Source: Adiantum capillus-veneris
Taxonomy: Eukaryota > Streptophyta > Polypodiopsida > Polypodiales > Pteridaceae
Length of the DNA stretch: 64,000 nt
Assembly: GCA_014529385.2 (NCBI GenBank)
Contig: CM043952.1
Coordinates: 154,765,557 to 154,829,556, forward strand
Direction of reading: 5' to 3'
In this document: positions 20,030 through 31,404 of the stretch, piece after piece
How positions within the stretch are numbered: position 1 is the first letter of the stretch
Layout: the number at the start of each line of letters is the position of its first letter
Notes under the pieces: generated by a model
What the model saw: only the letters and a program-made list of their open reading frames with translations
Database searches by the model: none
Told to the model about the DNA's origin: nothing
Translations under genes and position numbers: made by a program

Positions 20030-20665
20030 GTGAAGTATATGTCACGCTTCATTCACTTAGCCTCGGAGTTACTTCACCCTTTGCAAAATTTGACACAACA
20101 AGTAGAATTTGCATGGTCTGATGAGCTTGAAGAGTACTTTTGTAACATTAAAGTCATCCAGTCAGAGCTACCAACACTCATGCCTCCTTGTTGGGAGTAC
20201 ACATTCTTTGTTAGCTCTAGTGTTGGGAAAGAAAAAATTGGAGCGGTTTTGCTACAACAAGATCCCCATAGTACCCGGATGCGACCCATCTACTTTGCTA
20301 GTAGGGTCATGAATGCTTTGGAGAGAGGCTACACAGAGGCAGAACTCATGATGCTTTCTCTCATGTTTGCGGTGAGAAAGTTTAGATCCTACTTGCTACC
20401 AAAACCTTTTGTAATTCTCACTGTAGAAAATTTGTTCCCTTGGGTGTCATCTCGAATGAATCTTAGTACTAGGATCTCAAAGTGGATTATGGAATTGCAA
20501 GAGTTCCAATACTCTTTCAAGGTAGAAGATAGTGTGCGTGCACAATTGGCAGGGATCCTTACTTATAGGGTACATGAGAAGGAGATTAAGGTGCCTAAAG
20601 TAAAGACCCTACCATTGCCACCACCTAAAAGTATTCCTAATTCTTTTACCTTGTTCTTTGATTGA
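20030..20665 (+). pseudogene. RT-linked RNase H of T2
   Basis: Covers the connection block MSRFIHLASELLHPL and the RNase H: PPCWEYTFFVSSSVGKEKIG, PIYFASRVMNALERGYTEAE and LSTRISKWIMELQEFQYSFK. Catalytic Asp of the first strand is replaced (SSSVGK where D-A-S is usual), which is common when the second RNase H is present. Ends at TGA 20663-20665 just after the first Asp of the next domain. Confidence 0.85.
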
Positions 20666-20932
20666 GATTTTCGATGAGTCACAGGAAAAGCAGGGGGAGG
20701 GCTAGTATTGCTCAACCCAAGTGGAAAGGTGGTCATGAAAGAGAAGATCAATCTACCAGGTTTAACTAGCAACAATGAAGAAGAATACGACACACTACTT
20801 CATGGTTTAAAGATATGCATTGGCCAAGTGCAGGTCATCATGGTGACAAAAACTATCAAGCAACCGAGATACCAGGGATTGGAGTCATTGACTCCCATTA
20901 TTAGCTACATTTTGGAGGGTGAGTTTCCATAA
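20648..20932 (+). pseudogene. Second (archaeal-type) RNase H of T2
   Basis: Starts with the FFD box, then two TGA codons (20663-20665, 20675-20677), then GKAGGGLVLLNPSGKVVMKE and LTSNNEEEYDTLLHGLKI, which match the aRNH domain of Tat-lineage elements (first Asp, then the NNEAEY-type Glu). The third catalytic block (GDS) is not recognisable. Ends in TAA at 20930-20932. This domain between RNase H and integrase is the strongest evidence for the Tat assignment. Confidence 0.8.
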
Positions 20933-22303
20933 GACTTCACGAAGGCTCAGAAGAGGAGACTCATGAAGAAGGCAAGCGCGTATCTCTTCCTAGAAGGATT
21001 CCTCTATCAAAGAGGGAAGGATCAAGTGTGCAGAAGAGTACCAACTATCAAGGAGATTCCAGCCATTCTAGAAGGTTTGCATGAAGAGGCATGTGGTGGT
21101 CATTTTGCCCAAGAGTTAACTGTGAAGAAGAATTTTCTTGCGGGGTATGTTTGGCCAAGTCTGCATGTGGATGTCCAACATTGGTGTAAAAGTTGTCACA
21201 ATTGTCAGGTAAATGGGAATAGAAGATTGGTTTATGGTCCAAGGAAAATCGTGCTTGCAAATGGACCCTTTGAAAAGTGGGGCATTGATGCTATGGGTCC
21301 TCTGCCTAGGACAAAAAATGGTAAACTCTACATTCTAGTGGCTGTAGACTATATGACTAGGTGGGTGGAAGCACAAAGTGTGGCAAAGGTAAATGAGAGG
21401 ATAGTGAGCAAATTTGTCTACACTCACATTTGTTGTAGATTTGGCACATCTTTGGAGATTGTTTCTGATAATGGTCCAGGGTTTAGAAAGGGCTTGCTCA
21501 CAGAAGTCTGTGAAGAACTTCACATTCTACATCGTCATAGTACACCCTAGTATCCCCAATCAAATGGTTTGGTAGAAAAAGCTAATGATGTCATTGCAGG
21601 CATCATTAGAAAGATGGTGAAAAACAAGACAAAGTTGTGGGATGACTTCTTGGATGGTGCCTTGTGGGCGTATCGAAACACATACAAGGAAGCCACGGAG
21701 TTCACACCATTTCACTTGTTCTATGGTCAAGAGGCTTTACAACCAATTGAGTTCAACATTCCAACAATGCGACTTCATGGCAAAGCAACACAAGATGATC
21801 AAGAAGCATGGATGGATGGACTTCTTACCTTGGCTGAGCTTGAGTGGAAAAGAGAAGCAGCATACGAGTGCTACAAGAGGAAAGCCACACAGACGAAGGA
21901 AAAGCTTGACAAGAAACTGAAGGACAAAGGCATCAATGAAGGAGATCTTGTGCTAAGGTATGACAATAGACTCGATAATTGTTTTGATGCCAAGTTTGAA
22001 ACTAGATGGCAGGGGCCATACATAGTCAAGAAGGCTTTCAATTCAATTTACTATCAACTTATGGAATTGAATGGGAAAGAGCACTCCAGGAAGGTAAACG
22101 GGTATCGCTTGAAGCCTTATTTGAGTCGCCTTCTACCAAAGGATCTACCAAAGACTTGTCAAAAGACATGTATCTCATGTAGGTATTGTTCCGTGAAGCA
22201 TGAGTGTAACTCAAACCAAAATTCTGAGGGGCCAAACAATGAAGATCTCGTCAAGGACTCTGAAGCATTCTTTTTGGAAAGGATGCTCTATGATGGTACA
22301 TAA
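20933..22303 (+). pseudogene. Integrase of T2
   Basis: Zinc-binding HHCC: LHEEACGGHF ... CKSCHNC (~21075-21210). Catalytic Asp in KWGIDAMGPL (~21280), second Asp in EIVSDNGPGF (~21465), Glu in NGLVEKANDVI (~21575). A single TAG at 21548-21550 breaks the frame between the second Asp and the Glu, where a Tyr codon is expected. The C-terminal domain has the RWQGPYIVKKAF (GPY) block and ends NGYRLKPYLSRLLP. No chromodomain, as expected for Tat. Lys-rich C-terminal tail to 22303. Confidence 0.9.
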
Positions 22304-22318
22304 ATATACCATCATCCT

Positions 22319-22327
22319 GGGGGAGGA
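22319..22327 (+). other. Polypurine tract of T2
   Basis: GGGGGAGGA four bases before the TG of the 3' LTR, the expected position of the plus-strand primer. Confidence 0.8.
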
Positions 22328-23941
22328 CTAATGATAGCCATTTTTTAGCTTTCCATAATTGCCATAGTAAGCTACCTCACCCTATCAAATCACTCAAACA
22401 TTTTGGTTATCCCTACCATTTCACTGTACATAGACGTATGTGAGTTAGGGACTTTCTCCATATTTTCTTAAAAACCTTAGCTAGCTTGTCATTGGGCTAG
22501 TTGAGCCAAAAAAATAAATAAAATCAAAAAAATAAAAAATATTATGGACCATTTGTGTGTAAATATTTCATTGTATATAGGGCCTAAATAAAAGGATTTT
22601 TCATAATTATTTTGGTATTTATTTAAATATTTCTACCTATGGTGTGTTATTTATGCTACGTACATTGACTCACCATTACCATATTTTTTCTTACCATTTT
22701 GCATACTCTTTATTCCATATAAAAATAATTTCATGCAAGCTTCTCTTATTTTTGGTGTAATTCCATCCCAACAAAAATCCAGAAAAACTAGTTCTATTTA
22801 TGTGTATATTTTTTCACTATTGTGATTTTTTCATTCCTATATCTATTCTCTATTACTCTCATACATTAGACCACCAAAAAATATTCATCTTTTTATGCTA
22901 GACTTATAATGAGAGAGATTTATTTTGACCCCTTTATATTTTTCCCACCTATATTATTTATATTTGACATATACATATTTTTTTAGACCCCTCAATATTT
23001 GATTTTCTTCGTTGTACTATTCACTTATATCATGATCTCAACAATATCTTCAATGATAGACCTACCAAATAAGGTCAAGGGTATGTGGCATGCATGCATG
23101 CACCATGGGGAGCTCACTCTTGGAGGTATTCAAAAGAATCATCCAAAGAAGGACCTCACAAGGACTTTGTGCAGTGGAAAAAAAAGTCGGTTTTGTTGAA
23201 TTTTTAAAGATCACATGCTCCCTGAATTTGAAAAGGTGATACAAACAAAAGTTGTAATTTGTGAGCTGAAATTTTACCTCAAATTTTTTCTTTTTATTTT
23301 GAGCTACGAGCTCTGAGCTATGATTTTATTGGTGGACCCTAGTTTGCCCATGCTATGCAGCCACACTCCCTCTTCCACTTTATCATTTTCCTCTTTCACA
23401 CACACTTCTCCACTCATCATCCCCACCTCTCCCACCACTCCTCTCTGCACCCTACTCACATTTTTCTCAACCTTGAAGAATAAGAGAAACCATGGTGAAC
23501 TCATGTCTCCTACACACACTTCCATTCCAAAATTGACCACTTAGTCTCATTTTTTCTGATCCATATTACCCATATCTATCAAAAAAACCACAAAATTCAG
23601 CCTCTTCTCTTGAAAGACAGCATCATGGTGATTGATTACTCATGTTCACTTACCTTGGCTCTCAATGAAGGTCAAGAGTGGAGAAAAAACGTACCGTCAA
23701 AGCTAGTGGACTGTCAACTAGCGTCAAAATTGACCCTACTCAAGACACTTGGAGCATCAACATTGTAAGAAATCCATAATTTCTTACCTATTAAGAGTTT
23801 TTTCTTCCTTATTTGTACCCTACATGGATACTCCCATTGTAAATATCCAATTCTATTTGTAAATTAATAGAATATTAACTTTACTAATTTACTAACACTA
23901 ACCTACTATGAAAAGTCCTATCACCTCCACTTCTCTCCTCT

Positions 23942-24134
23942 CTCTCTTCTTCATCTATCCCCGCCAACTTCTTGATAATTCTAAGCAAAAGAAATTAGAT
24001 AAGTGCTGAAAATCTAACCCAACCATGGTTAGAGGAGTAACCCTAGCCCTCAAAATTGCTATAAAAGGAGGGTGTAGCTAGCACAAAAACGGGGGAGCCA
24101 TAAGCAAGAGCACTATGCTATAGCTTGAGAATCC
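23942..24134 (+). other. Segment present only in the 3' LTR of T2
   Basis: 193 bp absent from the 5' LTR. It carries TATAAAAG and the sequence just downstream where transcription should begin. Its left edge is within a CT-rich stretch. Confidence 0.9.
24060..24067 (+). promoter_or_regulatory. TATA box of T2 3' LTR
   Basis: TATAAAAG in the context CTATAAAAGGAGGG. The best core-promoter candidate in the element; only in the 3' LTR, so transcription from it would leave T2 and enter the gag of element A in antisense. Confidence 0.65.
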
Positions 24135-24728
24135 AAGCTCAACCTCCCTAGAAGGAGCTCTTGAGTGGAAGCTCATTGTCTTATGCATATGCATGTGTTG
24201 TATTAGGGGTGATTAGCAAGGGAACTCTATGCCATTGTAAGAGAGAGTGATCATTCAATTGAGAGTAGGAAATCTATCATTTCTCCTACTAGTGTAAGCC
24301 CAACATTTGCTGAATCAAGGAGGGTGGGTTTGGACTAATCTTGGATACTTTGTCTCTCTTCCAGCGTAAAGTAATGGACAACAATGATGTGTAAGTGTCT
24401 TGGTGTTTTTTTTTAAAGTTCTTGATAGCTTTTCTCTGGGTGTTGTCATCAATTTAGCCATAAATCCCACATACTATAAGAGGGCGATAGGGTGGAGAGG
24501 ACTCCCCTCGCTTTAAGACAGTGATTGGAGTGGTTTTTCTTGTGATGTGTTGTGGTGTAATTTACTCAAGCTATGTTGAACAAATACTAATCTCACTTTC
24601 ATTGGTCATGACAGATTTGAAAGAAGGTATTAATGCAACAAGCACCCCCTCCCCCTTCTCTCTCTTTCTTATATATATAATTGTGTTTTACTTGATCATT
24701 GCCGATACATTTCAAAGCAGCCCGAGCA

Positions 24729-24731
<3 letters not shown>

Positions 24732-24820
<89 letters not shown>
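24732..24820. repeat. (CT)n tract in T2 3' LTR
   Basis: 89 bp of pure CT in sense orientation. Confidence 0.95.
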
Positions 24821-24822
<2 letters not shown>

Positions 24823-24994
24823 GCGTCCTAGTTCGCATCCAAAACTAGGTGGTGCCCCAAATTTGTGTAGGGTTAGGTTGCGGGTTTGTGTGTGTGTTTG
24901 TTGTTTTTTCCAACCCCAACCCAATTGAGCAGCATGGGAGCCTAGAAGGGTGCTTAGAGGCCACTCTTCTTGTTGCCCGCCCCAGACCGCCTCA

Positions 24995-25830
24995 CTGGTT
25001 AGCTCCTTGATCTTTTCAACATAATTTTGACTGATAATTCTTCTTGTTTTATCTTATCCAGTTCAAAGAGGATGTCTTCATCTCCTCTATTGCCTGAATA
25101 TTTCAGTCCGAAATCTTTGAGCAATTTGTTGTATGATTTGAGTTGGCAAGCTGGCTAATAGTAGTACCATTTCCTTACTGCATCCTTTAGTGTCTGAGGA
25201 AAGTATTCATCCCAATCATCTTCATCAATATTTTTCAGCTCAGCATACTGTTCAAAAGCTTGGATATGAACATCTCGATCATCTTTCTTCCCACCTTTGA
25301 ACACCGGGAAAGAAATTTTCGATGAAGAGATATAATCATGCCGGTCAGTATAGTCTCTGCCTCTTTTGACCTTAGGAGACTGACTCCATCTTGAGGACTT
25401 CTTGTAATGGTCTATATCAGCATCCCAATCAATCTCTTTGTCAGTCTCAGTTTCGGTCTCTTCTTTGGCTTTCTACTGGAACTACGACGACTACCCTTGC
25501 TGCCTTTGGTCCCACTATCCCTATGTGTGGTCCGAGAACTTTTGGCCTTGCATTCTTCCCTCTCAGCCCTTCTCCTTCTAGACTGACTTGAGTGCTGAGA
25601 GTCCTTGGCCTCATCATCATGACCATGCTCCTCCTAAGCCTCAAACTTAGTCACCAGGTCCTTCGGATCAGAGTTTCGTTTTGATTTCTTAGGAACAGGG
25701 TCAACGCGGTGTGATGATTTATGACCACGACCGGTTTTGGGTGCAATCCCTATAATTGAAAATTCTAACTCGGAGAAGAGTTTTCTGGTCAACAAGCAAG
25801 CAGCTCTAACCACCATGATCGCCAAAATGG
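24995..25830 (-). pseudogene. N-terminal Gag of element A
   Basis: From ~25830 leftward: an N-terminal segment (MVVRAACLLTRKLF near 25775-25820), a Ser/Arg-rich stretch, then a capsid block reading ISFPVFKGGKKDDRDVHIQA followed by DDWDEYFPQTLKDAVRKWYY (~25165-25325), typical of retrotransposon Gag. Stops at ~25155 and elsewhere break the frame. The coding sequence stops at the T2 target site and resumes at 14304. Confidence 0.75.
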
Positions 25831-26146
25831 AATTGGAGCTGATCTCTTCAAATAGTTGATTCCAATGTTAGAATTTAGAGCTACTAGTAAGTTATCAGTT
25901 CAATCAGTGACACTAAAATAGAGATAGAGTGAAAAACTGGAAAAGTGTTTGTAGTTTCAAATTCATAGTTCAGGAACAATCAGTACAAAGTATAACGGTT
26001 TGAAGCTCAAATGATTACAGTAGTAGTAATGATTACAAGGTGAAGTTACAGGCGAAGAGATTGTAACCTAAGAAATAATTGGAAGGCTAAAACCAAGAGA
26101 ACTAAGAAGTAAGAAGCAAGAAGCCCAATTACAATGTAATGGGTCC

Positions 26147-26154
26147 TATTTATA
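26147..26154 (-). promoter_or_regulatory. TATA box of element A LTR
   Basis: Minus strand TATAAATA in GGATATAAATAGGACC, pointing toward gag. Confidence 0.6.
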
Positions 26155-26321
26155 TCCTTCTAGACAGGGATTTCATTAACGTAATCATGATCGAGTGATT
26201 ACGTGAATAACTCTAGTATTTACACAAAAACATCACGTGATCACATTAATTGTTAACATGACTTTGATTTTGACCTGCAAAAACGTATAGAGCCAGTTAG
26301 CCCTCCAAGATTTTTCATTTT

Positions 26322-26339
26322 CCCGGCGGGCCCGCCGGG
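26322..26339. promoter_or_regulatory. 18-bp perfect GC palindrome in element A LTR
   Basis: CCCGGCGGGCCCGCCGGG in otherwise AT-rich DNA, about 170 bp upstream of the TATA box. Imperfect versions recur four times at 36900-37035 in the second LTR copy. Confidence 0.7.
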
Positions 26340-26420
26340 TATATGCAGTAGTAATTATATATAGTAAATAGTGTGCTAACCCAGGTCTTTTAGCTAGGCA
26401 AATCCTGGGGGAGTGTATTC

Positions 26421-27314
26421 GAGTACCGGGTATAGTCATCTCCTTATGAATCGACCTGAGGTTACAGAGTCACAGGTCCTTTTTTTGGACCGAACGTGAT
26501 TCTTTGTAACCACTTCTAAAAAAATTTAATTCGTTTACCGACATACAGGTACAAAACCAAAACAACTGAAAACTTGGAGAATCATGCTCATTGAGAAGAA
26601 TCCATTGGTCCAAATGAGGGCTATAAATGGTTTTAGAAGATGAGCATAGTAAATGACGAGTCGATAGTCAAGGGTCGGATGTCGTCTACTAGTGTACATG
26701 GCATATAAAGATCCTTGAAGTCTTGCATTTGAATTGATTTACACTTGTCACTCCACAATATAAGAGCTCTAATCGTTGATTGGGTTAAAATATATTTTAT
26801 TTATTGAATTGGTTGCATGGGTGGGCTACAATCCTTCATGGGTACAAGTAGTTCTCAATTGAGTGATTATATTGAAGATCTATTTGCGTTAGTTCATGCA
26901 TTGGTTTATACAGAGAGTGCATTATGTATTACGTTAGATTATTAGTGCATGAAATGACCAATCATATATTTATTGCTTTTGTTTGTTTTTTGGAAGCAAA
27001 TAAAATTAGATGTGTCTTATTGTTTGCAAATCAAAGTGGACATATAGATAATCATTATAATAATAATTGCATAGAGAGATTCATAGCATTGTTATAGTTA
27101 TTATGCCATGCATAGACTACATTGCAATGTGTATGGTTGCTCACAATATAGGTGATCGATATGTGGATTGACTAGCGTGCATTGAAAATTTCATATTGTG
27201 CATCATGGTTACTTTCATATTGAATGGTTTTTAAATTATAATATATATATATTTTAAAAAAAATTCAAAAACTGAACATCTTGTTCTTTTCTCTTCAGTT
27301 TTAATTTAAAAGCA
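26421..27314. other. AT-rich spacer before the hAT gene
   Basis: No ORF or repeat that I can support. It probably includes the 5' end of the hAT element, but I could not identify a terminal inverted repeat. Confidence 0.4.
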
Positions 27315-27602
27315 ATGGAGCAAAATGTGGGCACAAGTGGTACGAAGAAGCCAAAGAATAAAAAATCTCTTGGCAAAGAGTGGAATTATGCTCACAACAT
27401 ATGTGGCCAATATATGGAGTGGCAATGTAAATTTTGTCACACAAAAAAATCAGGCGATGCACCACGTATTAGGGATCATTTTCTGGGTAGCGCTAAAAAC
27501 AGTTGTAAGAAATGTGAACATTCTCAGGCACCTGCAGTTGCAAAGCGTTTGAGAGAAGATCGTGCCAAAAAGGGTGGCAAGAGACAACATATATATATAT
27601 AG
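27315..27602 (+). pseudogene. hAT BED zinc-finger segment
   Basis: 95 residues with WQCKFCHTKKSGDAPRIRDHF and CKKC, the C-x2-C ... H ... C-x2-C layout of BED-type fingers of hAT transposases, which bind the transposon ends. N-terminus is Lys-rich. The ORF ends in an AT microsatellite (ATATATAT) at ~27590, where the frame is lost before the catalytic part. Confidence 0.7.
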
Positions 27603-27742
27603 CTATGTGCCTTTGAGTCGAGAGTTCCGAGAGCCAAATATTAACTCCGCAGATCTTGTAGTGACGCCAACTAACCTTGGAGAACAACCTGCGCAAGGAG
27701 AGGAAATTCCAGTAACTTCACAATGAAGGTGGACTTTGTCAA

Positions 27743-28530
27743 ATGCTTCAAAAATCATTACATCAGAGCTTTCAAGTGCAGTCTCTGGAAGAAGCACAAA
27801 CAACACTCGCCAAAGAAATATTCTTTACTAGAAGTGCTTTGGTCATGGTAGACAGCAATCATTGGAAGGCTGCTTGGAAGAAAATCGGTGAGTTTGGTCC
27901 AGGATTTTCAACTCCTTCTTATCACACAATAAGAAATATTTTCTTGGACAAATGTTACGTCGAAGTCAAAGAGCGTGTTGGCAAAATAATACTTGGGAAT
28001 ATTTTGCTTTCAGGATGTACGATTGTGAGTGATGGCTGGTCAAATGTTCAGATAAGACCACTGATCAATGTAATGCTAGTTTGTCCAAGGGGAGAAACGT
28101 TTATAAAAGAGATTGATAGTTTTGGTGCAATTAAAGGTGGCAAATACATTTCTGAGGTCTTGATTAATGTAATTAAAGAAATTGGTATTGAACATGTCGT
28201 TCAGGTAGTCATGGACAACACAAAGAATTGTAAAAATGCCAGTAAATTAATAAAGAAGTGTTTTCCACACATTTTTGTCAATGGTTGTAATACGCATAGC
28301 TTGAAATTGGTGCTGAAAGATTGGTACACTAGCAAAAAAACCGCATGGTTCGCCAAAATAATTGATACAGCACATCAACTTGTGAAATTTATCTTGAAAC
28401 GACAAAGAGTGCTCGATTTGTATAGGATGCATATGTCAGTGATGCTGAAACTTGCTGTTGAAACTCGGTTCTGCATACACTTTTATACCTTGGAATCACT
28501 TATCCGTAATAAATGTGTTGTGTGTAAGGT
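27743..28530 (+). pseudogene. hAT transposase catalytic N-part (DUF659)
   Basis: Contains the DUF659 signature SGCTIVSDGWSN (~28010-28045; first catalytic Asp), the block VVQVVMDNTKNC (second Asp, ~28200-28230) and CNTHSLKLVLKDW (~28285-28325), then VETRFCIHFYTLESLIRN near 28460-28510. After that the reading frame leaves hAT similarity. The ORF continues to 28621 but that tail looks non-coding. Confidence 0.8.
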
Positions 28531-29091
28531 CTCTACTTTCAAATTTCACACAAGTTCTATTACGCATTTGAATTTTTTTAACCATCACTCATTATTTAAG
28601 ATATTCAAGTTCAAATTATGAATCGTAGGTTGAGAAAACTTAGAATTTAAAATTTACGCTACAAAATTCTGACATGTTTAGCTATATGAATCACTAACTA
28701 ACTTATTGCAAGACTTATTTACTGATTGTAGAATTTATTTTTACTACTGTAAAGTTAATATAAGACTGTAAAGTTTAACTTGAAAATGTAAAGTAAATTA
28801 TCATTAAAGAAATAAATAAACTAATTATAAAGACAAAAGAATACATAGGGATGACAAATGAAGGTACATGGATCACATAGGAGGGGACAAAGTGGGACAC
28901 ACTATCACATGGAAAGGAGTGGCCTTATCTTTTGATGATAATGACAAAGTGGTCAAGCTCATGGGTACCACAAGGGTACCAAAAACGCGGATATGATTTT
29001 TGAAAAAAAAATAAAAAAATAAAAAAATATTTTTTTATTAAAAAAAATAATTTTTTTTGAAAAAAAAAAAGTTGGACGTTTTTCTTTCTGC

Positions 29092-29099
29092 TATAAATA
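29092..29099 (+). promoter_or_regulatory. TATA box of R2 copy 1
   Basis: TATAAATA in CTGCTATAAATAGAGCATCC, after ~60 bp of A/T homopolymer runs. The other R2 copy has TATAAATA at 56933-56940 with homologous downstream sequence. Confidence 0.65.
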
Positions 29100-29161
29100 G
29101 AGCATCCATGCTCACACTTTAGACATAGAAATTGCCTCTATAGCGCTCACGAAGTGCTGCC

Positions 29162-29216
29162 ACTTCTCTTAGAGAGAAGGCATCCACAAACCACTAAGAG
29201 AGCAAAAACTCTAGTG
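29162..29216 (+). promoter_or_regulatory. Two hairpins just downstream of R2 TATA, copy 1
   Basis: First: CTTCTCT TAG AGAGAAG (29163-29179). Second: CCACTAAGAG ... CTCTAGTGG (29191-29216). Both have counterparts at 56987-57045 in copy 2, with partly different bases but the fold kept. Confidence 0.5.
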
Positions 29217-29259
29217 GACTAATAAGGTGTGTATTAATTGAGCATTCAATTAGTTTTAA

Positions 29260-29607
29260 GAAGGATATGTGCGTATGTGTGCTATCTCTTACTCTAATCT
29301 CTCTAATAGATTAGTAAGATTCAATTAACCATGTATGTGTGTGTATGTGCTATCTCTTACTCTAATCTCTCTAATAGATTAGTAAGATTCAATTAGCCAT
29401 GTGTGTGTGTGTATGTGCTATCTCTTACTCTAATCTCTCTAATAGATTAGTAAGATTCAATTAGCCATATGTGTGTGTATGTGCTATCTCTTACTCTAAT
29501 CTCTCTAATAGATTAGTAAGATTCAATTAGTTATGTGTGTGTGTGTGCTATCTATTATTACTCTAATCTTCTAATAGATTAGTAAGATTCAATTAGCTTT
29601 AAGAAGG

Positions 29608-29644
<37 letters not shown>

Positions 29645-29745
29645 CTTTTACTCTAATCTCTCTAATAGATTGGGGAGATTCAATTAACTTTAGAAAAGAT
29701 GTGTGTGTATGTTTTCTCTTACTCTAATCTCTCTAAGTATACCTA
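29260..29745. repeat. ~64-70-bp tandem array with embedded (GT)n
   Basis: Seven units of GCTATCTCTTACTCTAATCT plus CTCTAATAGATTAGTAAGAT and CAATTAG, with a variable (GT)n linker. Starts at about 29281, 29349, 29417, 29483, 29547, 29641 and 29711. Inside each unit TCTAATAGATTAGT is itself near-palindromic. Confidence 0.9.
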
Positions 29746-30187
29746 TTCTCTCTAGTTAGTACATATTCACTATTAACTTATATATTGTTAATTGAAAGTT
29801 AATACATAAGAGAACTCATTGTATTCTTATTATACATGATGAAATTCTCATTCACCAATGTTATTGTCAATTAGGTTAAATAGAATTTTGAATAATACTA
29901 AAAATTGATTTAGTTAAAGTATAGAATTGAAGTTAGAATTGGATTAGAAATGTCATGCATAAAAGTAATGCATTCCTAAACTTTCACTCATAATTTACAC
30001 ACTTAATTTACTAATTAAGATTAGCAAATATTTGGTGTATAGAAATTAGATGTAGAACAACAACACTAAGTGTGAATCCGAGTTGGCGAGGATTCAAATT
30101 ACAGACTCTCTTTGAAAACAAGGAGATTACTAGGAGAATTGACTAATTTAAATTTCTAAGTGTATAACATAAGTGTAGTACAAAAAA

Positions 30188-30382
30188 ATGGCTCCAAAGC
30201 GTGCTCGAACACAAGGCACTAATGATCATGAAGCTGGTACAAGTAACGGTGGAGTCCCTGCGGAAAATGCTATGTCTCCACCAATCGGACCAATCGGAGC
30301 TATGGTACAGGTTAGTATTGCAATTTCAAGTTATGCATCATTGCATATGCGAGACCATAGGAATATATTATTTACCTTATGA
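30188..30382 (+). pseudogene. Gag-like N-terminal ORF of R2 copy 1
   Basis: 64 residues beginning MAPKRARTQGTNDHEAG and becoming Pro/Gly-rich. The second copy has MAPIRTRANPT at 59322. The start looks like those of plant retrotransposon Gag proteins but no Gag domain follows. CAG|GTTAG at 30308-30315 could be a splice donor, which might explain the loss of coding just after it. Confidence 0.35.
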
Positions 30383-31404
30383 AAAGAAAACACGGACCGA
30401 AACCACGGGGCTTAACCCCAAGAAATGCGTCATATGTTTGACAAGTAGGAAAGATTGTCTGGTTAAACTGGTTGCTATAGGAAAGAATGTTTGTCCAAAA
30501 CCTTCGGTATGGTTTTTCTCAAGTATCTCTACTTATTAGCGTTGGTATTATGTGGCAGTTGCTGAGGCGTGAGATGACGCCCAGGATGGCACCACTGATG
30601 CTGTGGTGAGAGTACACCCAGATTAGCCCAGCTGGATACTGCAGTTTTGTTTTGCCGTGGCATGAGGATGACGCCCAGATTGGCACCGTTGTTGCTGTGA
30701 TGGGAGTACGTCCAGATTAGCACAACGATTACTTATCGAGCGGTATGGGACGCTCATGAGGACAAGGGTTTTTATGAATAATATATACACCGATCGGACA
30801 TAATAGCGCCAGTAGAGATTCTTGAGTGAACCTAATCCAAGGGTTGTTGGTTTAAAATTGGACGACTTCTTGTTTGACAATTGTTTGTAATACTATTTGA
30901 AGGGCTGTTTTAACGAACCAGTATCATAAATAAAGTAAAGGAACATGTATGTTTAAACAGTGTGGTAGTAATTAGATAACAAAAGAAGGGTGAGTGTGGT
31001 GTGGAAAGTGGGAGAATGATACCCCGACGTTATCATTCTATGGACGGGTGGACCCGATGAGTCGGGTAACTTTCCAACGCTAGAATTTTTTCTTTAGTCA
31101 TAAATCTTAAAAGAGACAAACCTTGGCGGCTGTGCTTCTGAAACATGGAAAAAAAAGCGCACAGGTTGGTCACTCTAAGATTTATACTTTTAGGTATAAT
31201 TGATTATAGATAGTTTTTAGATAGGGTTATGGTGGTCACGCTCCGCCATAGCGAGATAGGACCAATCCTTCACTAACGGTTCATGCCCATGGCTACGTAG
31301 TAGCTAAGGCAATGTCCATTGGTTTTTCCTTATCAGGATTGGAGACCTATCAAAGGTACTCCGCTCCTCTCGACAAGGGGCAAGGACCTCACACTGTGAT
31401 TGGC

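Larger units (their letters stand above)
14305..24994 (+). mobile_element. Complete Tat-like Ty3/gypsy retrotransposon T2
   Basis: Two LTRs (14305-16730 and 22332-24994) beginning TGATAGCC and ending CCGCCTCA, a PBS three bases after the 5' LTR, a purine tract before the 3' LTR and a short target duplication. Internal order is two tandem pre-gag modules, gag, protease, RT, RNase H, a second RNase H of archaeal type, then integrase. The dual RNase H is diagnostic for the Tat lineage. The coding frame carries several stops (17413, 18875, 19841, 20015, 20663, 20675, 20930, 21548), so it is not autonomous. It sits inside the gag of element A. Confidence 0.95.
22332..24994 (+). repeat. 3' LTR of T2
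   Basis: 2663 bp, TGATAGCC to CCGCCTCA. It keeps the 193-bp segment missing from the 5' LTR, including the TATA box at 24060, and has the longer (CT)n tract at 24732-24820. Confidence 0.95.
8080..26420 (-). mobile_element. Old Ty3/gypsy element A (host of T2)
   Basis: Minus-strand order: LTR (25866-~26420), gag start (25830 to 24995), [T2 insertion 14305-24994], gag end with zinc knuckle (14304 to ~13920), protease, RT second half, RNase H, integrase, then a post-integrase ORF region to ~8090. All frames carry many stops. An Athila-like post-integrase domain suggests the Athila/Tat branch. The 3' LTR expected left of 8090 is not seen. Part of RT (its N-terminal half) is deleted between protease and the MPFGL motif. 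Confidence 0.8.
25866..26420 (-). repeat. 5' LTR of element A
   Basis: On the minus strand the LTR ends ...TTCTAACA at 25866, followed after one base by TGGAATCAAC, a weak match to an initiator-Met PBS. It carries a TATA box and a GC-rich palindrome. Related sequence occurs on the plus strand at 36895-37205. The outer limit near 26420 is a guess. Confidence 0.55.

Noticed and set aside
24521-24928. 135-residue ORF in the T2 3' LTR
   Set aside because: Driven by (CT)n; the shorter 5' LTR equivalent differs in length only by the repeat.
29260-29745. CRISPR-like array
   Set aside because: Units differ in length, have (GT)n linkers instead of unique spacers, and the context is plant nuclear DNA.
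28530-31404. Reading the gap in the hAT gene as an ordinary intron
   Set aside because: Most of it matches R2 copy 2 at 56900-60620, so it is an insertion; a short intron next to it cannot be excluded.
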